DNA from: Nereocystis luetkeana
Lineage: Eukaryota; Sar; Phaeophyceae; Laminariales; Laminariaceae
DNA length: 64,000 bases
Reading direction: 5' to 3'
Assembly: GCA_031213475.1 (NCBI GenBank)
Contig: JARUPZ010000020.1
Span: 1,302,001-1,366,000, forward strand
Below are positions 1 to 11,224 of the stretch, piece by piece; within the stretch, counting starts at the first letter, position 1; each line of letters starts with the position of its first letter. Position numbers and translations under genes: made by a program. Under the pieces are notes generated by a model. It saw nothing but the letters and a program-made list of their open reading frames with translations, was not told the DNA's origin and searched no databases.

Positions 1-168
1 GCACCCATCTCCAGCCATAACAAAACGCATGCCAGGTAGGTAGGACAGGAGCAGACCTCGTGGAAGCTCGTGGATGTCTCCCACGACAGGAAAACACAAC
101 ACCGCCCCTCCCACGACGCACCCAACCCCATCCTTCTTCGGTAGGTTTTAACCCTAGCAGCGAAGCAG

Positions 169-3100
169 CACGGCGATGGAAGCTTCGATATCGCTGGGCC
201 ACAGAAGGACCGCTACACCAAGGTGAAGGCTGTCTTGAGAAACTTAGCTTTGGCAACCTTCCATGCCGATGTCTTCTAGACGGACATTTGGTGAATAATC
301 GGAAGCGTTATGTCCGGTGCGGTTTCTTGCCTATACACTGTCATACTGACGCAAAGTTAACGCCAGCTTTCGCACTGTCCTTCGACGCAATGCTACGCTC
401 CCATGCGTTCAGGATGAGTTCCTGCCAGTTTACCAGCAGCAGCTGAAAGACATGATCATCGGACAAGTCGGCAAGGAGGGGCCACAGCGCGACTGCCCGC
501 TGGAGGGCCTGAAAGTGGTTGTCAACGCTGGCAACGGGATGGGTGGCTTCTTGGCCGATACTTTAACCGAGGTCAGAAAACAGCTCCTTGTCTTGAAACA
601 AGCACGTCTGCTCTTGAGATATAGACATGGAACCGTTGCTGAGGCGTGCTACGATAGAGATACATAACACCTCTTGGCCAAGTCAACTTCGTTCGAATAC
701 CATTTGTGTTGTACAATGCTGTACCAGATATTAAAGCTATATACCTACAGTAGGCCAAGAGCTCGTTCATCGGGTTGCGCTTTTCTTTTTTGTGAAAGTC
801 GGTCTTTGGGCGTATGTGTTTGAGTGAGGTATAACGCTCCCCAGGCGAGAAACCTCAGATTTTTCTCGGAGAACATAAGTCCACCCGCACCGTAGCATGC
901 CTCTGATATGCCTGGCGGCTACAACGGTAGGTGCCGCCGTCCAACACAACCGGAGGATCCGTGTTGGCAGATTTCGAGGGTACCGAAGCGGGCAAGGCAG
1001 GCAGTATGTAAAACGAGTCTTGGGGCGGGACGTCTTTGAGCGTTTGCTTACACTCGTCCCTATGGGCCGCACACGTGACAAAACAATGCGAACCCCCTCA
1101 AGAATGGCCCGATACATGACGTGTCAGGCAGAATCGTTGTTGGTCCAACTATTCTTTGGAGGCGTTCATCGCCAGTATCTGACCCTTCAATGCATGCATA
1201 CGGTTGAAAACGGGACGGTCGTTCTGCGGCACCGCATGGAATTTGTTTTCAACCCCTAAGGAGAATTGTTATTGTCGATTCAAGGCATGTTGCTCGGTGT
1301 CATCAGCATAGGGTTCTGTATTGAAGCACCCAGGAGCACCGGTACCCATCCACTAGTTCCACGCTCCATTCATAGAACTTTCCCTCCAACATATAAGGTT
1401 CAACCATCCTCCCGGATGTGCAACCCCCTCCCTCTCTCCCTCCCTCCTCGATCTGCTCACTATACAAAACGCAGACGCTGAATACAAAAAGCGGTAAATA
1501 TCACGTAAAGACCCGACGTGTACGCATGAAGTCCCACGGAAAGTAAAAATATTGACTAAATTAAAAAAATAAGCAAACGGGATCAAGTTTATCACAAACA
1601 AACAAAACGTACATTTTATGGACAGGCACGCAGGTAAAAATTAAATGATTGCCGTTCTCTTATCTTCATGTGCTCTTTTTCGTGGTGTCGCTCGAACCCT
1701 GTTTGCTTGTTCCGGGATATCGGCTGTCGACTCCGAAACTGACGCTGTAGCTGGGGGCGGATACTCGGGGCAGCGTTCACCTAGAGCCGGATGGGACCTT
1801 CCCGAACCATCTCGCCAACCCGGAGGTGAGTGGTCAGAATGGACTCCTTTCCCTGACGCGCATCTGACGCGCGTACCACTGTTGTTCTATCGCGCCTCTT
1901 CGACAAATCGTTGTGCCTGGGGTGTCGAGCACTAGGAGGCTCTCTACGCCGGCTTGCACATCACGCTGTTTGGGGTGAACGAAGTTGTGCCTGATGTTCG
2001 ATTGTGGTACGTAGGAGTCGTGTATCATGCGTCGCGGCGCGGCAATTTGTTTCGGAGGTAGATCGCGAAGCTGCGCTGCTTTTCGTTCTCGTTGGAAATG
2101 AGGTTGCTCTCCGATGTGTTTGTCTAAATGTTTGTTCCCGCCGCAAGGCCCGATCATCAGCCTAGGCGCTGTGGAGACACTCACATGGGGAAAAAAAAGG
2201 ATTTTTCGGGCGTGCACCAGAAGGTATCCTGCGGCGGTGGATGCTTCTATTAATAGCTTGCTTTTACAGATGGCGCCGCCTACTGGTACCATTTCTCGCA
2301 GCGACCGGTACTGCAGATGATTCCCGTCTACACGTACGATTTTCTCACGGCTCGTATCCGTGCGGATCTCTTCGTGTGCTGTAATGTAACAGTTGCCAGA
2401 GGCTATGGCACCGACTATTGAGGCCGCTCGGGCGGTGGGGGCCGATCTCGGCATCGTTCTTGACACCGACGTCGACCGGAGCGGTGTCGTGGACAGGAAT
2501 GGAGAGGCAATCAATCGCAACCGACTTATCGCGTTTCTAGCCACGGTGGTGCTGCGCGATAGCCCGGGCACAACCATCGTCACGGACTCCACTACCTCTA
2601 ACGGACTCGCGGTGGGTCCGCTTTTTATTCATACTGGTACATGATTTTCAATAGGTGCCATGGATGCCCCCGCCATAAAAAAAACTTGGGCGGGTGAATC
2701 CTCAAAAGTGTTGCCTGTGTGATCCTCTACTGTTCGCGATACGAGGGTGCCGAGCTGGAACTCGGCGCGCGCATTGAAAATGCTGCGGTTCCGTTGCTCG
2801 TTCACCCTGATTGAAACCAACGTACAAGGTACGTGCGTAAAGTGCTTACGGAAAATGTGGTATTGGCACTTTTCGTCCGATAGTAGTGTGTAGAGGCGCA
2901 CGCGCCTGTAGGGTGATACTGCCTGCTGCCCGATTTGTTTCTTTCCTTTGACACTGATACGGTGATTTTTGTGTACAATGTTGAGACGAATATTAACATT
3001 ACAGAAGTATCAATAGTTTGGTCCAATTGTCTTAATTTATCCTGGGCTCATCGCTTGAGCAACCATCAACCATGATACACTTGCGCTGCGCTTGTGACAC

Positions 3101-6100
3101 ACGTCTCCTCGTAACGCAGTACCGTACGCCAAGCACGGTGCACATACAGTCTTTTTCACCGATCGTTTGTTCGGTTTGTGTTGTTCGCATTTCGTGTTCG
3201 CTGTCCGTCCTGGCATCCGTTCCGGCAGAGATTCATCGAGGCGCGAGGGGGGAAGCACCTGCGCTTCAAGAAAGGGTACAAGAACGTCATAGACAAGGCC
3301 ATAGAGCTTAACGATGAGGTACAGGCAGTGCTGTTGCGCGGGTGGATGCATCCACTCTGCCGTTAAGGCGAAACGACTTAGTGCGATGCGCGTTGTAGTG
3401 CGAGTTCCGATATGTGCAAAACTGTTGTTCAATGTTTTCGCGCGCGTGTTTCGGTGTCGACTAAGCCCGCGACAATCGATCGCTTCAGGGTGTGCCTTTT
3501 TTTGTGTACGGGAACAATATCTACATATAGAACCAGTCGATACTAGTTGTTATACCAAGACACATGGTAGCTGGTACGGTATGTGTCATGAAACGAACCC
3601 ACTATTCAGGCCTTTGGTCACGAAAGGCACAAGGACTGTACAGGCAAGCCATAGGTTGGTTGCAAAAGCAAACCGAAGAAAAAGTCAGAGCGGGCGCCCA
3701 ATATAGTCAGCTCTCGTACCGAGGAGTACAACTGTACAAACACCCAGGAAGAAGTACAGTAAAATGTAACCAGCGACGAAACGTGGCAATGAGATGCCAC
3801 CGTATTTACGATGACGCGGTAACTACACAAGCTGCAATCGAACATAAATATCCCCATCGGAACATATATATCCCCATCATCTGCATTACTACTGATTGCC
3901 ACATTGCCACTTACTACGTTAAGCGATACTATCTGGAGTGCTTACACCGTCACAATTCGGAACCAGTGTGCCACAAACCACAACAGTGCTGTAGCTGAGG
4001 TAAACAATTCATCGCTGGTATGTACCCAACTCAAGGTTGCTGGGTGATTAACGCATTTTTCCATTGCACGTGCCAATAACCCCTTATACTATATTACTAA
4101 TAGTTGTATTGTTTTGCTGCCACCTTGTTTGATTTCGTTCATTTTCTAGGGAATTGACTGTCAACTGGCCATCGAGACATCTGGGCACGCCGCGTTCAAG
4201 CAGAACCAGATGCTAGATGATGGGGCCTACCTTGCACTAAAGGTACGCCTGAAACATGTTTGCCTACTAGTGTGCAGGGCGCGAAGCGTCCGACGTATTG
4301 GTGAGAGCACCCCCGGTGAAGCACAAGGCGCAGAATACGAGTAGTACTGCATTGCCATTAGACAGAGAGAATGCACAGGAGATGCAGGATCCATGCACTT
4401 CGCTGCGAGTTATCGTCCGTTTCGTCCAGGGTAGTGCTGTGTTGTGGCTCGAACTCTACCTGGTACGTGTTTAACACATATAATTGGATGCGACCTTTGT
4501 TTGGAGAGACTAAAACGCGCTGTCTGGTTCCTGTAGGGGGAAACGAAAAAACCTTTTATGTCTCTTTCTGATACATTAGGTTACCTATCTAGATACTTGG
4601 GAGGCTTAGCGCAATGCCCATCCAAACCAAAATTAGAGGTCAAGACTCACAAGCGCGCTAGACAACTCGCCGCCTTGTTAAACGTAGCTCCCCGCTACAC
4701 TGCTGGGAACGTTTGGTTGAGGTTTAATTCACCACTTCCAGCTAGCTTTTATTTGCAGCGGAGTGCGCATCTTGGCTGGAAGCACGTGGGTGGCTATTCA
4801 CGTGGAGGTCTCTGTGCTCTGCCATCTTCTGCGCTGCGTATGAATATACTAAAGGATTATCGGAAATCGAATCATCGACTTTTTTCTGCTGTCGTAGAAT
4901 TTCGGCATTGAATCTCAACGTTTTGCTTCTCGCGCGTGGCGATGTTGGGTTGCAGGTTCTGGTGGAGATGGCCAAGGAGGGGAAAGGGTTCGACCTTGGC
5001 GAAACCATCCAAGATCTGGCAGAGGTGACGGCTCTATCGGTTCGCATGTGCGTGCGAACCCAGACCTACTGTAGAAATATATTAGATAGTGCTCGGAGGG
5101 AATGTTACTTTTACTATGGTTTTAGTATCTGCAGTAGCGAGTGTTAATATCGCACCACAACCGCAGATCCGTGATGCTTTTTCTCTGAGCGAACGATTAT
5201 TTATTGCCCAGCTATGTTCTGGGGTGCGTGAGTCTGGTGTCCTAGCGAAGCGTGCACGAGTCGAGGGTGGATCACGTAGAGATTAAAGACGTTATTCCAC
5301 ATCAAGTTTTTTTAAACTGGTAGGGCTGTGCATCTATGGCACTCAACGGCGTTTTGTCGCTTTTGAAAGCTTCCACACATTGGATAGATCCCTGATCCCT
5401 GTATCATGACCAAGCTCTTTCATGGCAGATAGGTGGCTGATCTGTATGATCTAGCTCATGTTGGCGGGCGGGAGCTGTATGACCTGTATGAGATCTACCA
5501 CATGTTTTCTGGGTTGGATCTGTACCATACAAAACCTGCACGACGTCTCATCGTGGGAGGTCAGGGTATAGATGATCTACTGTAGACAGATAGATCGTGA
5601 TCTGTTCCATGTGCGAGAGCTTTCCGTATAACAGCTACCCGTGCGCTGCCATGCTTCTGTTCTTTGCGGTCGAACGACTTTTGCCTGTCGGCGCAGCCGC
5701 TGGAGTCAACTGAGTTTCGTCTGAGGGTGTCAAACTCCGTCGACCCAGCAACAATGTACACAAAGACACTCGAGGCCACCAAGGTAATACGCCGAACTGT
5801 GCTAACTGTGTTCCGAATGTATGTAGCACGTGCGGTGAGATGTTGTGGGTTGTTTCGTATTCTTACATTGGGGTGACGCCGTTGGGTCGTGATATTGTTC
5901 GACCCTCTCTTGCCTTTGTCTTGGGACAGTTTTGCGGTTTCGGCGCTTGAACCGCTCCATGTTTCCTTGCACCACCCCTGCGGACCTTTCCGTAGTGTAG
6001 CACGTCTCGGACGGATAATCGATTGCCACGTCACGATCTAGACATTTCAAGGCGGACATATATATTCCCGATCTTGTATGGATGATCTGGCTCATGTTGC

Positions 6101-7097
6101 CGGGTGTGACCCGAATAATCTGTACCAGTATGATTTACGGAGCATATGTTTCCTGGGTTGGATTTTTGGTATACTATGCAGTTCCTACACAATCTCTCAC
6201 AGCGGCAGGTGAGGAACTAGATGATTTAGATCATGATATGACCGAGGTGTGTGCTGGAGGTTCGGAGGCATGCAGAACGGGGGCAATGCTTGGCAGATGG
6301 TGTTGCGAAGTCGTTGTGCGGTGTGCACGATCGGACCGGCCCTCCATTTGGTGGATCATTTGCGATATACCGCTCTGCTCAAAAATATAAGGTACCCATC
6401 GATATGCGTCGTAACACCCAAAATTATCCTTGCATTTAGGGATAGAGTGGTATATAATATCACAAAACTGTTTCGCGTGCAACAATATTGAAGCCTGTTC
6501 TCCCTCCGGACCGTGCTTTGTTTTGCCGCACCGTTTTGTATCGCGTCCAATCTGCAGGCTGCTGTTGCCCACGTGAGCCAATGGAAAAGCGAAGAAACGA
6601 ACTTTGAGGGGTTGAGGGTGGCCGTCGATGAAGGCGACGGTAGAGCCGGCTGGCTGATGAATCGCATGTCGCTGCACGAGCCCATCGTCATATTTAACGT
6701 CGAGTCGGTGAGTTTCCGCAGCAGTGAATCGGACGGCGACTCGCGCCGGATTGTTCGAGAAAATTGTTCGGCGTGGCTTGAGGGAAGGTGGTATGTGTAT
6801 GCTTCTGATCTTTTGGTGGAAGAGTCAGACTCGCCGGTATTGAACCCAGATCGAAATTATTTCAGCTTCCAATTTCGGCATTGTTGGCCGCCCAGCCTAG
6901 ACATCATACTGTTGTACGGCATCAGCATGAGCATTGCCTTGACAGGTGTGCCTTCCGCTTTCTTTGCCGCGTTTGGGTATTGTTTTAGAACGGAGCTAGC
7001 CTTGCACCGGGCGCCGTGCACCTACTGGAAGACGCACCCCCTTGCACCAGGGCACTTTGGTCGCCCTGCTAACCCTGGCCGCACGAGGAGTATCTAA
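169..7097 (+). CDS. Phosphomannomutase/phosphoglucomutase-like enzyme (plant/bacterial type), spliced, 5' partial
   Basis: Interconverts hexose 1- and 6-phosphates (mannose or glucose) in the cytosol, feeding nucleotide-sugar synthesis. Exons supported by similarity and splice sites: 169-222, 413-571, 1751-1825, 2393-2611, 3229-3318, 4150-4242, 4956-5024, 5697-5783 and 6558-6707 or beyond. They join in one frame, about 332 residues, and every intron is phase 0. Visible landmarks in order: VVNAGNGMGGF, a LEPDGTFPNHLANPE block, the metal-binding loop DTDVDRSG, INRNRLIA, PGTTIVTDS, GGKHLRFKKGYKNVID, the sugar-specificity loop ETSGH followed by LDDGAYL, and GLRV...GWLMNRMSLHEP (phosphate-binding end). 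The TASHNP-type phosphoserine exon must lie upstream of the window. The 3' end is uncertain: the frame stays open from 6558 to a stop at 7097, but similarity fades after about 6795, so the last exon may end there or splice again. Substrate (mannose versus glucose) cannot be decided from sequence. Confidence 0.88.
2393..2611 (+). CDS. Catalytic metal-loop exon of the phosphomannomutase-like gene
   Basis: A 73-codon exon bounded by AACAG before 2393 and the donor GTGGGT at 2612. It encodes LGIVLDTDVDRSGVVD, where the three aspartates of DTDVD form the Mg2+ site of the alpha-D-phosphohexomutase family, and then INRNRLIAFL and PGTTIVTDSTTSNGLA. The upstream exon (1751-1825, LGADTRGSVHLEPDG...) and the downstream exon (3229-3318) join it without frame change. 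The 252-residue frame on the opposite strand across it is a shadow. Confidence 0.9.
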
Positions 7098-7443
7098 AGG
7101 CATCGACTCTCGAAGCCTGGATCGTATACGCATTCTTCTGTGTTTTTGCCGACCGCTTTGATCAATATATCACGCCACTTGTGCACAGTTGTTTTTTTTT
7201 TTCGCGGCGATATCAGTCTTCTGTGGCATGACTCCTCCACAGCCGGCTTGCCCTTGCAGTAACTCCACCCTTCCCCCCCCCCCCCCACATCTCCGCCAAA
7301 ATGTGACCTCAGGAGGTGGAGGGAGGGGTAGCTGCGATCGCCGCAGGTCTCCTGAAGCATGTCCTGGAGCCGCTGCGAGGAGAGCTAGACGTTTCTTCTG
7401 TCGAGAAGAGCGCAGCAGAATATGCTCTCCAATAAACCTTCTA
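7098..7443. other. Intergenic sequence after the phosphomannomutase-like gene
   Basis: No gene is visible. It holds a homopyrimidine tract with a C-run near 7267-7286 and a T-run near 7191-7201. Frames on both strands here are proline- or glycine-rich readings of the tracts. Confidence 0.6.
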
Positions 7444-7549
7444 TGACGGGGGACCATAGTTAATAGGACCCAATATTGTTAGTCAAAATTGTCAAATATA
7501 CAGGTTTTTATGTATACCATAGGTCCGATTAACTATGCCCCCCCGTAAT
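7444..7549. mobile_element. MITE (ACGGGGGACC family), copy A
   Basis: A ~107-bp palindromic element. The left end GACGGGGGACCATAGTTAA is mirrored at the right end by TTAACTATGCCCCCCCGTAA. Two further copies occur at 23543-23656 and 33238-33347 with the same ends and length. It has no coding capacity, so it is a non-autonomous DNA transposon type. The right arm has mutated from GGTCCCCC to GCCCCCCC. Confidence 0.85.
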
Positions 7550-7920
7550 GGCGTTCCTGAAAAGCCTACCGCCAAACCTGGTGCCCAGCAGTATTGTTAC
7601 TGCGGTAGTAGTAAGTTATTGGAGTTTTTGGCGCATCCGCAAAAAAGAAAACTATGATAAACGCAATACCTGGTACTGCTGTACAGCAGTGCCAACATCA
7701 ACGTCCACAACATTCCGTGTTCTATTCCCGAGCTCGCTGGGGTCTCTAGAACAGAAACTAAGTTTGTTGTCTGCCCATATCTATTTATATCACCGGGGTG
7801 TGTGTTTTACGTTGAAGAGGCGGTGGAGTCAGCTGGAATGATCGGGGTGCATTGGTCAACTTGTCTTTCTGATAATGTTTGGATACAGTACGGTCAAGGT
7901 CCGGGGTTGGGTCGCAGCGA

Positions 7921-8280
7921 CATTTTTTTTTTTTTTGCTCATCCCATTTATTGTCTTCGCCCATCTTCTTCTCTCTCTCCTTCCAACTCGTAACTCAGAT
8001 CCGGGGTCACATAGCAGGCTTTTCTCCCCCCTTCCCGCTACGGTACGTGCCTTCATTGTTATCGCGAGAAGATTTCAGCCTTTTCTTCCCTCGTCGACTC
8101 GCATCGAATTGTGCCTACCCACGCTGCAAGGCGCTCTCAACAATTGAATCCTTTTTATTTTATTTTTGTTGATTTTTTTTTTGTACATAAAGTCCAAAGT
8201 CCGACCCACCTGGGGCTCGAACCCAGGACTCAAACACAAGTAGAATTCTAGGTTAACCACTTGAACCACCGGGGCGACCG
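7921..8280 (-). mobile_element. tRNA-derived SINE, family 1 (full length)
   Basis: Read on the minus strand, the tRNA-like head starts CGGTCGCCCCGGTGG. It carries an intact pol III box A (TGGTTCAAGTGG) and box B (GGTTCGAGCCC), followed by a body containing GGCACGTACCGTAGCGGG, and ends in an A-tail (the T-run at 7922-7936). It is about 360 bp. Near-identical copies lie at 56708-57061 (+), 36056-36410 (+, diverged), 50998-51118 and 51741-51867 (minus, head missing). Such elements are mobilised by a partner LINE; none is seen here. Confidence 0.9.
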
Positions 8281-11224
8281 GCTACATGATATCTGAAGCC
8301 CATTTTCTCAGACCAAACTCGCACACAGCAGGAACCCTAGATACACTCTACAGCAACCAGTATGACGAGTTGCAATATGTCGCGCAATACCACCCCATGA
8401 CTACGGGTGATGCCTCGTTTCGCGTGATTGTACGTATATATCAGGTGTATATGATACTTGTGGACTATTAATACAACTTTTCGAAGCATCTAATGCTTGT
8501 GCTGTTCCTCTTAGGGCCGTTGTTATCGGATTTTTTTCCCCCCAAATTTTCCAACTTGATGTGATTTTTTGTTAATTTGAATCAAGATACGGAGGCGTTC
8601 TGTCACAATTTGTGAAATTTAACAGAGTAAAAAAATACAAAATACCAGGAAAGTTGAATTTCGGGAAAAATAGTAAATTTGGACGGATAAAAACTTGTGG
8701 AAACGAAACGGCGGTCCTTATTATCCGTTTCGGCCCTACATGTTGTCTGGCGGGAACCCACCATCAAGGAACAGGATGCCATCAACGTCAGAGCTCAGCG
8801 TAAAGCAAGCAGCGTATAGCTGCAGATACCAGACCAATAATTATTGAAGGAGCAGCCATGTATGTACACGTACCGGTATTTGGTGTATGTAACACACCCA
8901 CGTACTACTACTACTACTACTTACTGCTGTAACCATGGCGGCAACGCCAGGCAAAGAAGGATCTTCTGGGGGTAGAGCGTGCACCTCATCACTCATCAAC
9001 CATCCTGCATACCGGTACCAGGTAATTATTATATCAACATGCGGTTGGGGATCGGTGGCGGTGTTGCCGCGAGATAGCGTTATGGTTGACGTCTCGGCTG
9101 ATACTTACTTGGCATTGATTCTCTGTCTCACTTCACACCCATTCTCCGAGTCACCACCGGAAGGCCGGTCGACCGAGGGTCGACGTTAGATATATTTTGT
9201 TTCGAGTACAAACAACCACAGAGGACCTGTTTTTTTTTTTCTCGTTCACCCCTTACCCCCAAGTCAACTTGATTATTTCATAATTGCAAAGTTGATGTCT
9301 CACCAGGTACCTCGTACTCGGTACCCGACATAACAGGTGAGACCGTGAGCGAGTCCACAGCAGCTAGCTACAGCCATCACATCTGACGACAACACAAACA
9401 AGCAACCGCACACAGCAGCTCGAACTTGTATATCTTGGCTCTTTCATGGTGTAGGATTTGCGCCGTTTTCCGTTTTTTTTTGGAAGGCCCGCCCTCGTCC
9501 TTCTGATGGCTTTCTCTCCCTTCCTCTTCTGGGCAGGGCCAGTGATCGGGTGATCCCACCAGCTTACCCATGCCACACATCCTACCTGTGGCTATACCTG
9601 TACTACAATAGTCACCAAGGCACTGAGTCACCCCACCGTACGGGTTGCGCTTTGAGGGCCAAAGGTTTCTGACCGATAGAGTGAGGAACTGCCAGTTCGC
9701 GAATTAATTTTATACTACTAGTACATTCGTTTTAGAACTAGCGCATAGAAGTGCCGGTCGGGTGGCGCGAACGACTTTTTTCCAAGTATTGTATCGGTTA
9801 AGATATTGAGCTCCTAACGTGAGGGGCTCAGGAACTTCCGGTGCACTCCTACCGTGGGATGGCTCCACTGCCTCGTGAAGGATAAAGGGTTCATATTCGG
9901 AGTAGGTGTCAGTACGTACGGCTTATATCATCATGTTGTATGCTGCTGTCGTACCTTGACATATCGTATCCATATTTACACAAGATACGAAACACCGATA
10001 CTATTATTTTAGTCGACAAACAGAGTACACAGCAGTATACTTGCAGCTGCCTTTTTTTTCGGTATAAAAATAAAATAGTTGGCACTTCGTGTTTGAGCTT
10101 GGAGGAGCAAAGACCACAGGAGCAGAGGTTCGTTGGTGAAATAATCGCAGACGACGCCAAAAAATAATATAAATGTGAAACGGTCTTTCTTTTTACATTG
10201 AAAAATAATGAAAATATAAAATATGCAAGGATATAGGATAGGATACGAAATGAATGAGGATGATTCTTCTCCTCGTCTGGTTCGGATGCGGAGACTCGGT
10301 GAGACCCACACCGGTGGCCTGTGAGAGAGAGGTAGCCATACATTAGCATGCCTTCGGGCTCTCTGCTGCTGTACCCGGTAGTATATACCCGGTGGCAGTA
10401 GTTTTTATCACACTCCACACTCCGCTGGGTCACCATAAAACAAGTATACATAGGAGTATCTACTGTAGACTCAAGTCCAGAGGGGACGGAATATGTCAGT
10501 GCAGTTGCAACAAGATTTCGCTGTTCATGCATACAGACACCGGTTCATGCATACAAAATATTATCAATTCCTAGACTCGCACTGCTATCATTGCTGCTGT
10601 TGTTGCTTGCATCACATCATAGATCATACCCTAGGGCCACTACTACTACTCGTACTACTGCCGTACGCTGGTGTGGCCCACGAGGGAGAGCACATTAATT
10701 TCTCAATGATCCAAACCGCCGTATCGCCACATACACATACTATACATGTTCGTACTGACGTTGGTTGGCTCTGTTTTACGTATGTGGTGCCATTTCTTTT
10801 GATATTGGATCTTCCCGACTGAAAAACGGATCAACGTTTATATCTGGAAAAATATAGCAGTAGAGCTTTACTCTATATCCAGTATAATTAATTACCGAAC
10901 AGTTAAAAAAAATGAAAATTTTACTGTCGCGGTAAAGTACTTTTGAGTCCCTCGCTGTCTTATCGACTGGGTGGTGTTGTCGTTGTCGCCTGCAAAGACC
11001 GGAGTCCAGAGCACGGACCACATCTCCATACCAGACGATAGTCTGCAGTAGTCACCCGAGGGATTGTCAGCAACGCTGCAGCATTCAGCAGTTCTTCAGC
11101 ACCTTTAAGTTAGGGAGCATCTCATCCTCCAACGTCCCAAGGCTTGTACGTTGGACGGCTCGCAAAAACACGCACGCACCAGCACCTTCTTCGGCCAAAC
11201 ATCCAGCCGAGACATATCCAAACT
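8281..11224. other. Intergenic region upstream of the GH128-TOS1 gene
   Basis: No gene recognised. It contains a (TAC)n tract (8903-8920) and scattered TACCAGGTA and TACAGCAGTA-type words. The open frames, up to 207 codons on the minus strand at 9909-10532, show no family signature and have an intron-like composition. The promoter of the downstream gene must lie within its 3' end, but I see no clear TATA box. Confidence 0.5.

Noticed and set aside
1834..2592. 252-codon frame on the minus strand
   Set aside because: It lies antisense to the well-supported metal-loop exon of the phosphomannomutase-like gene and has no family motif of its own.
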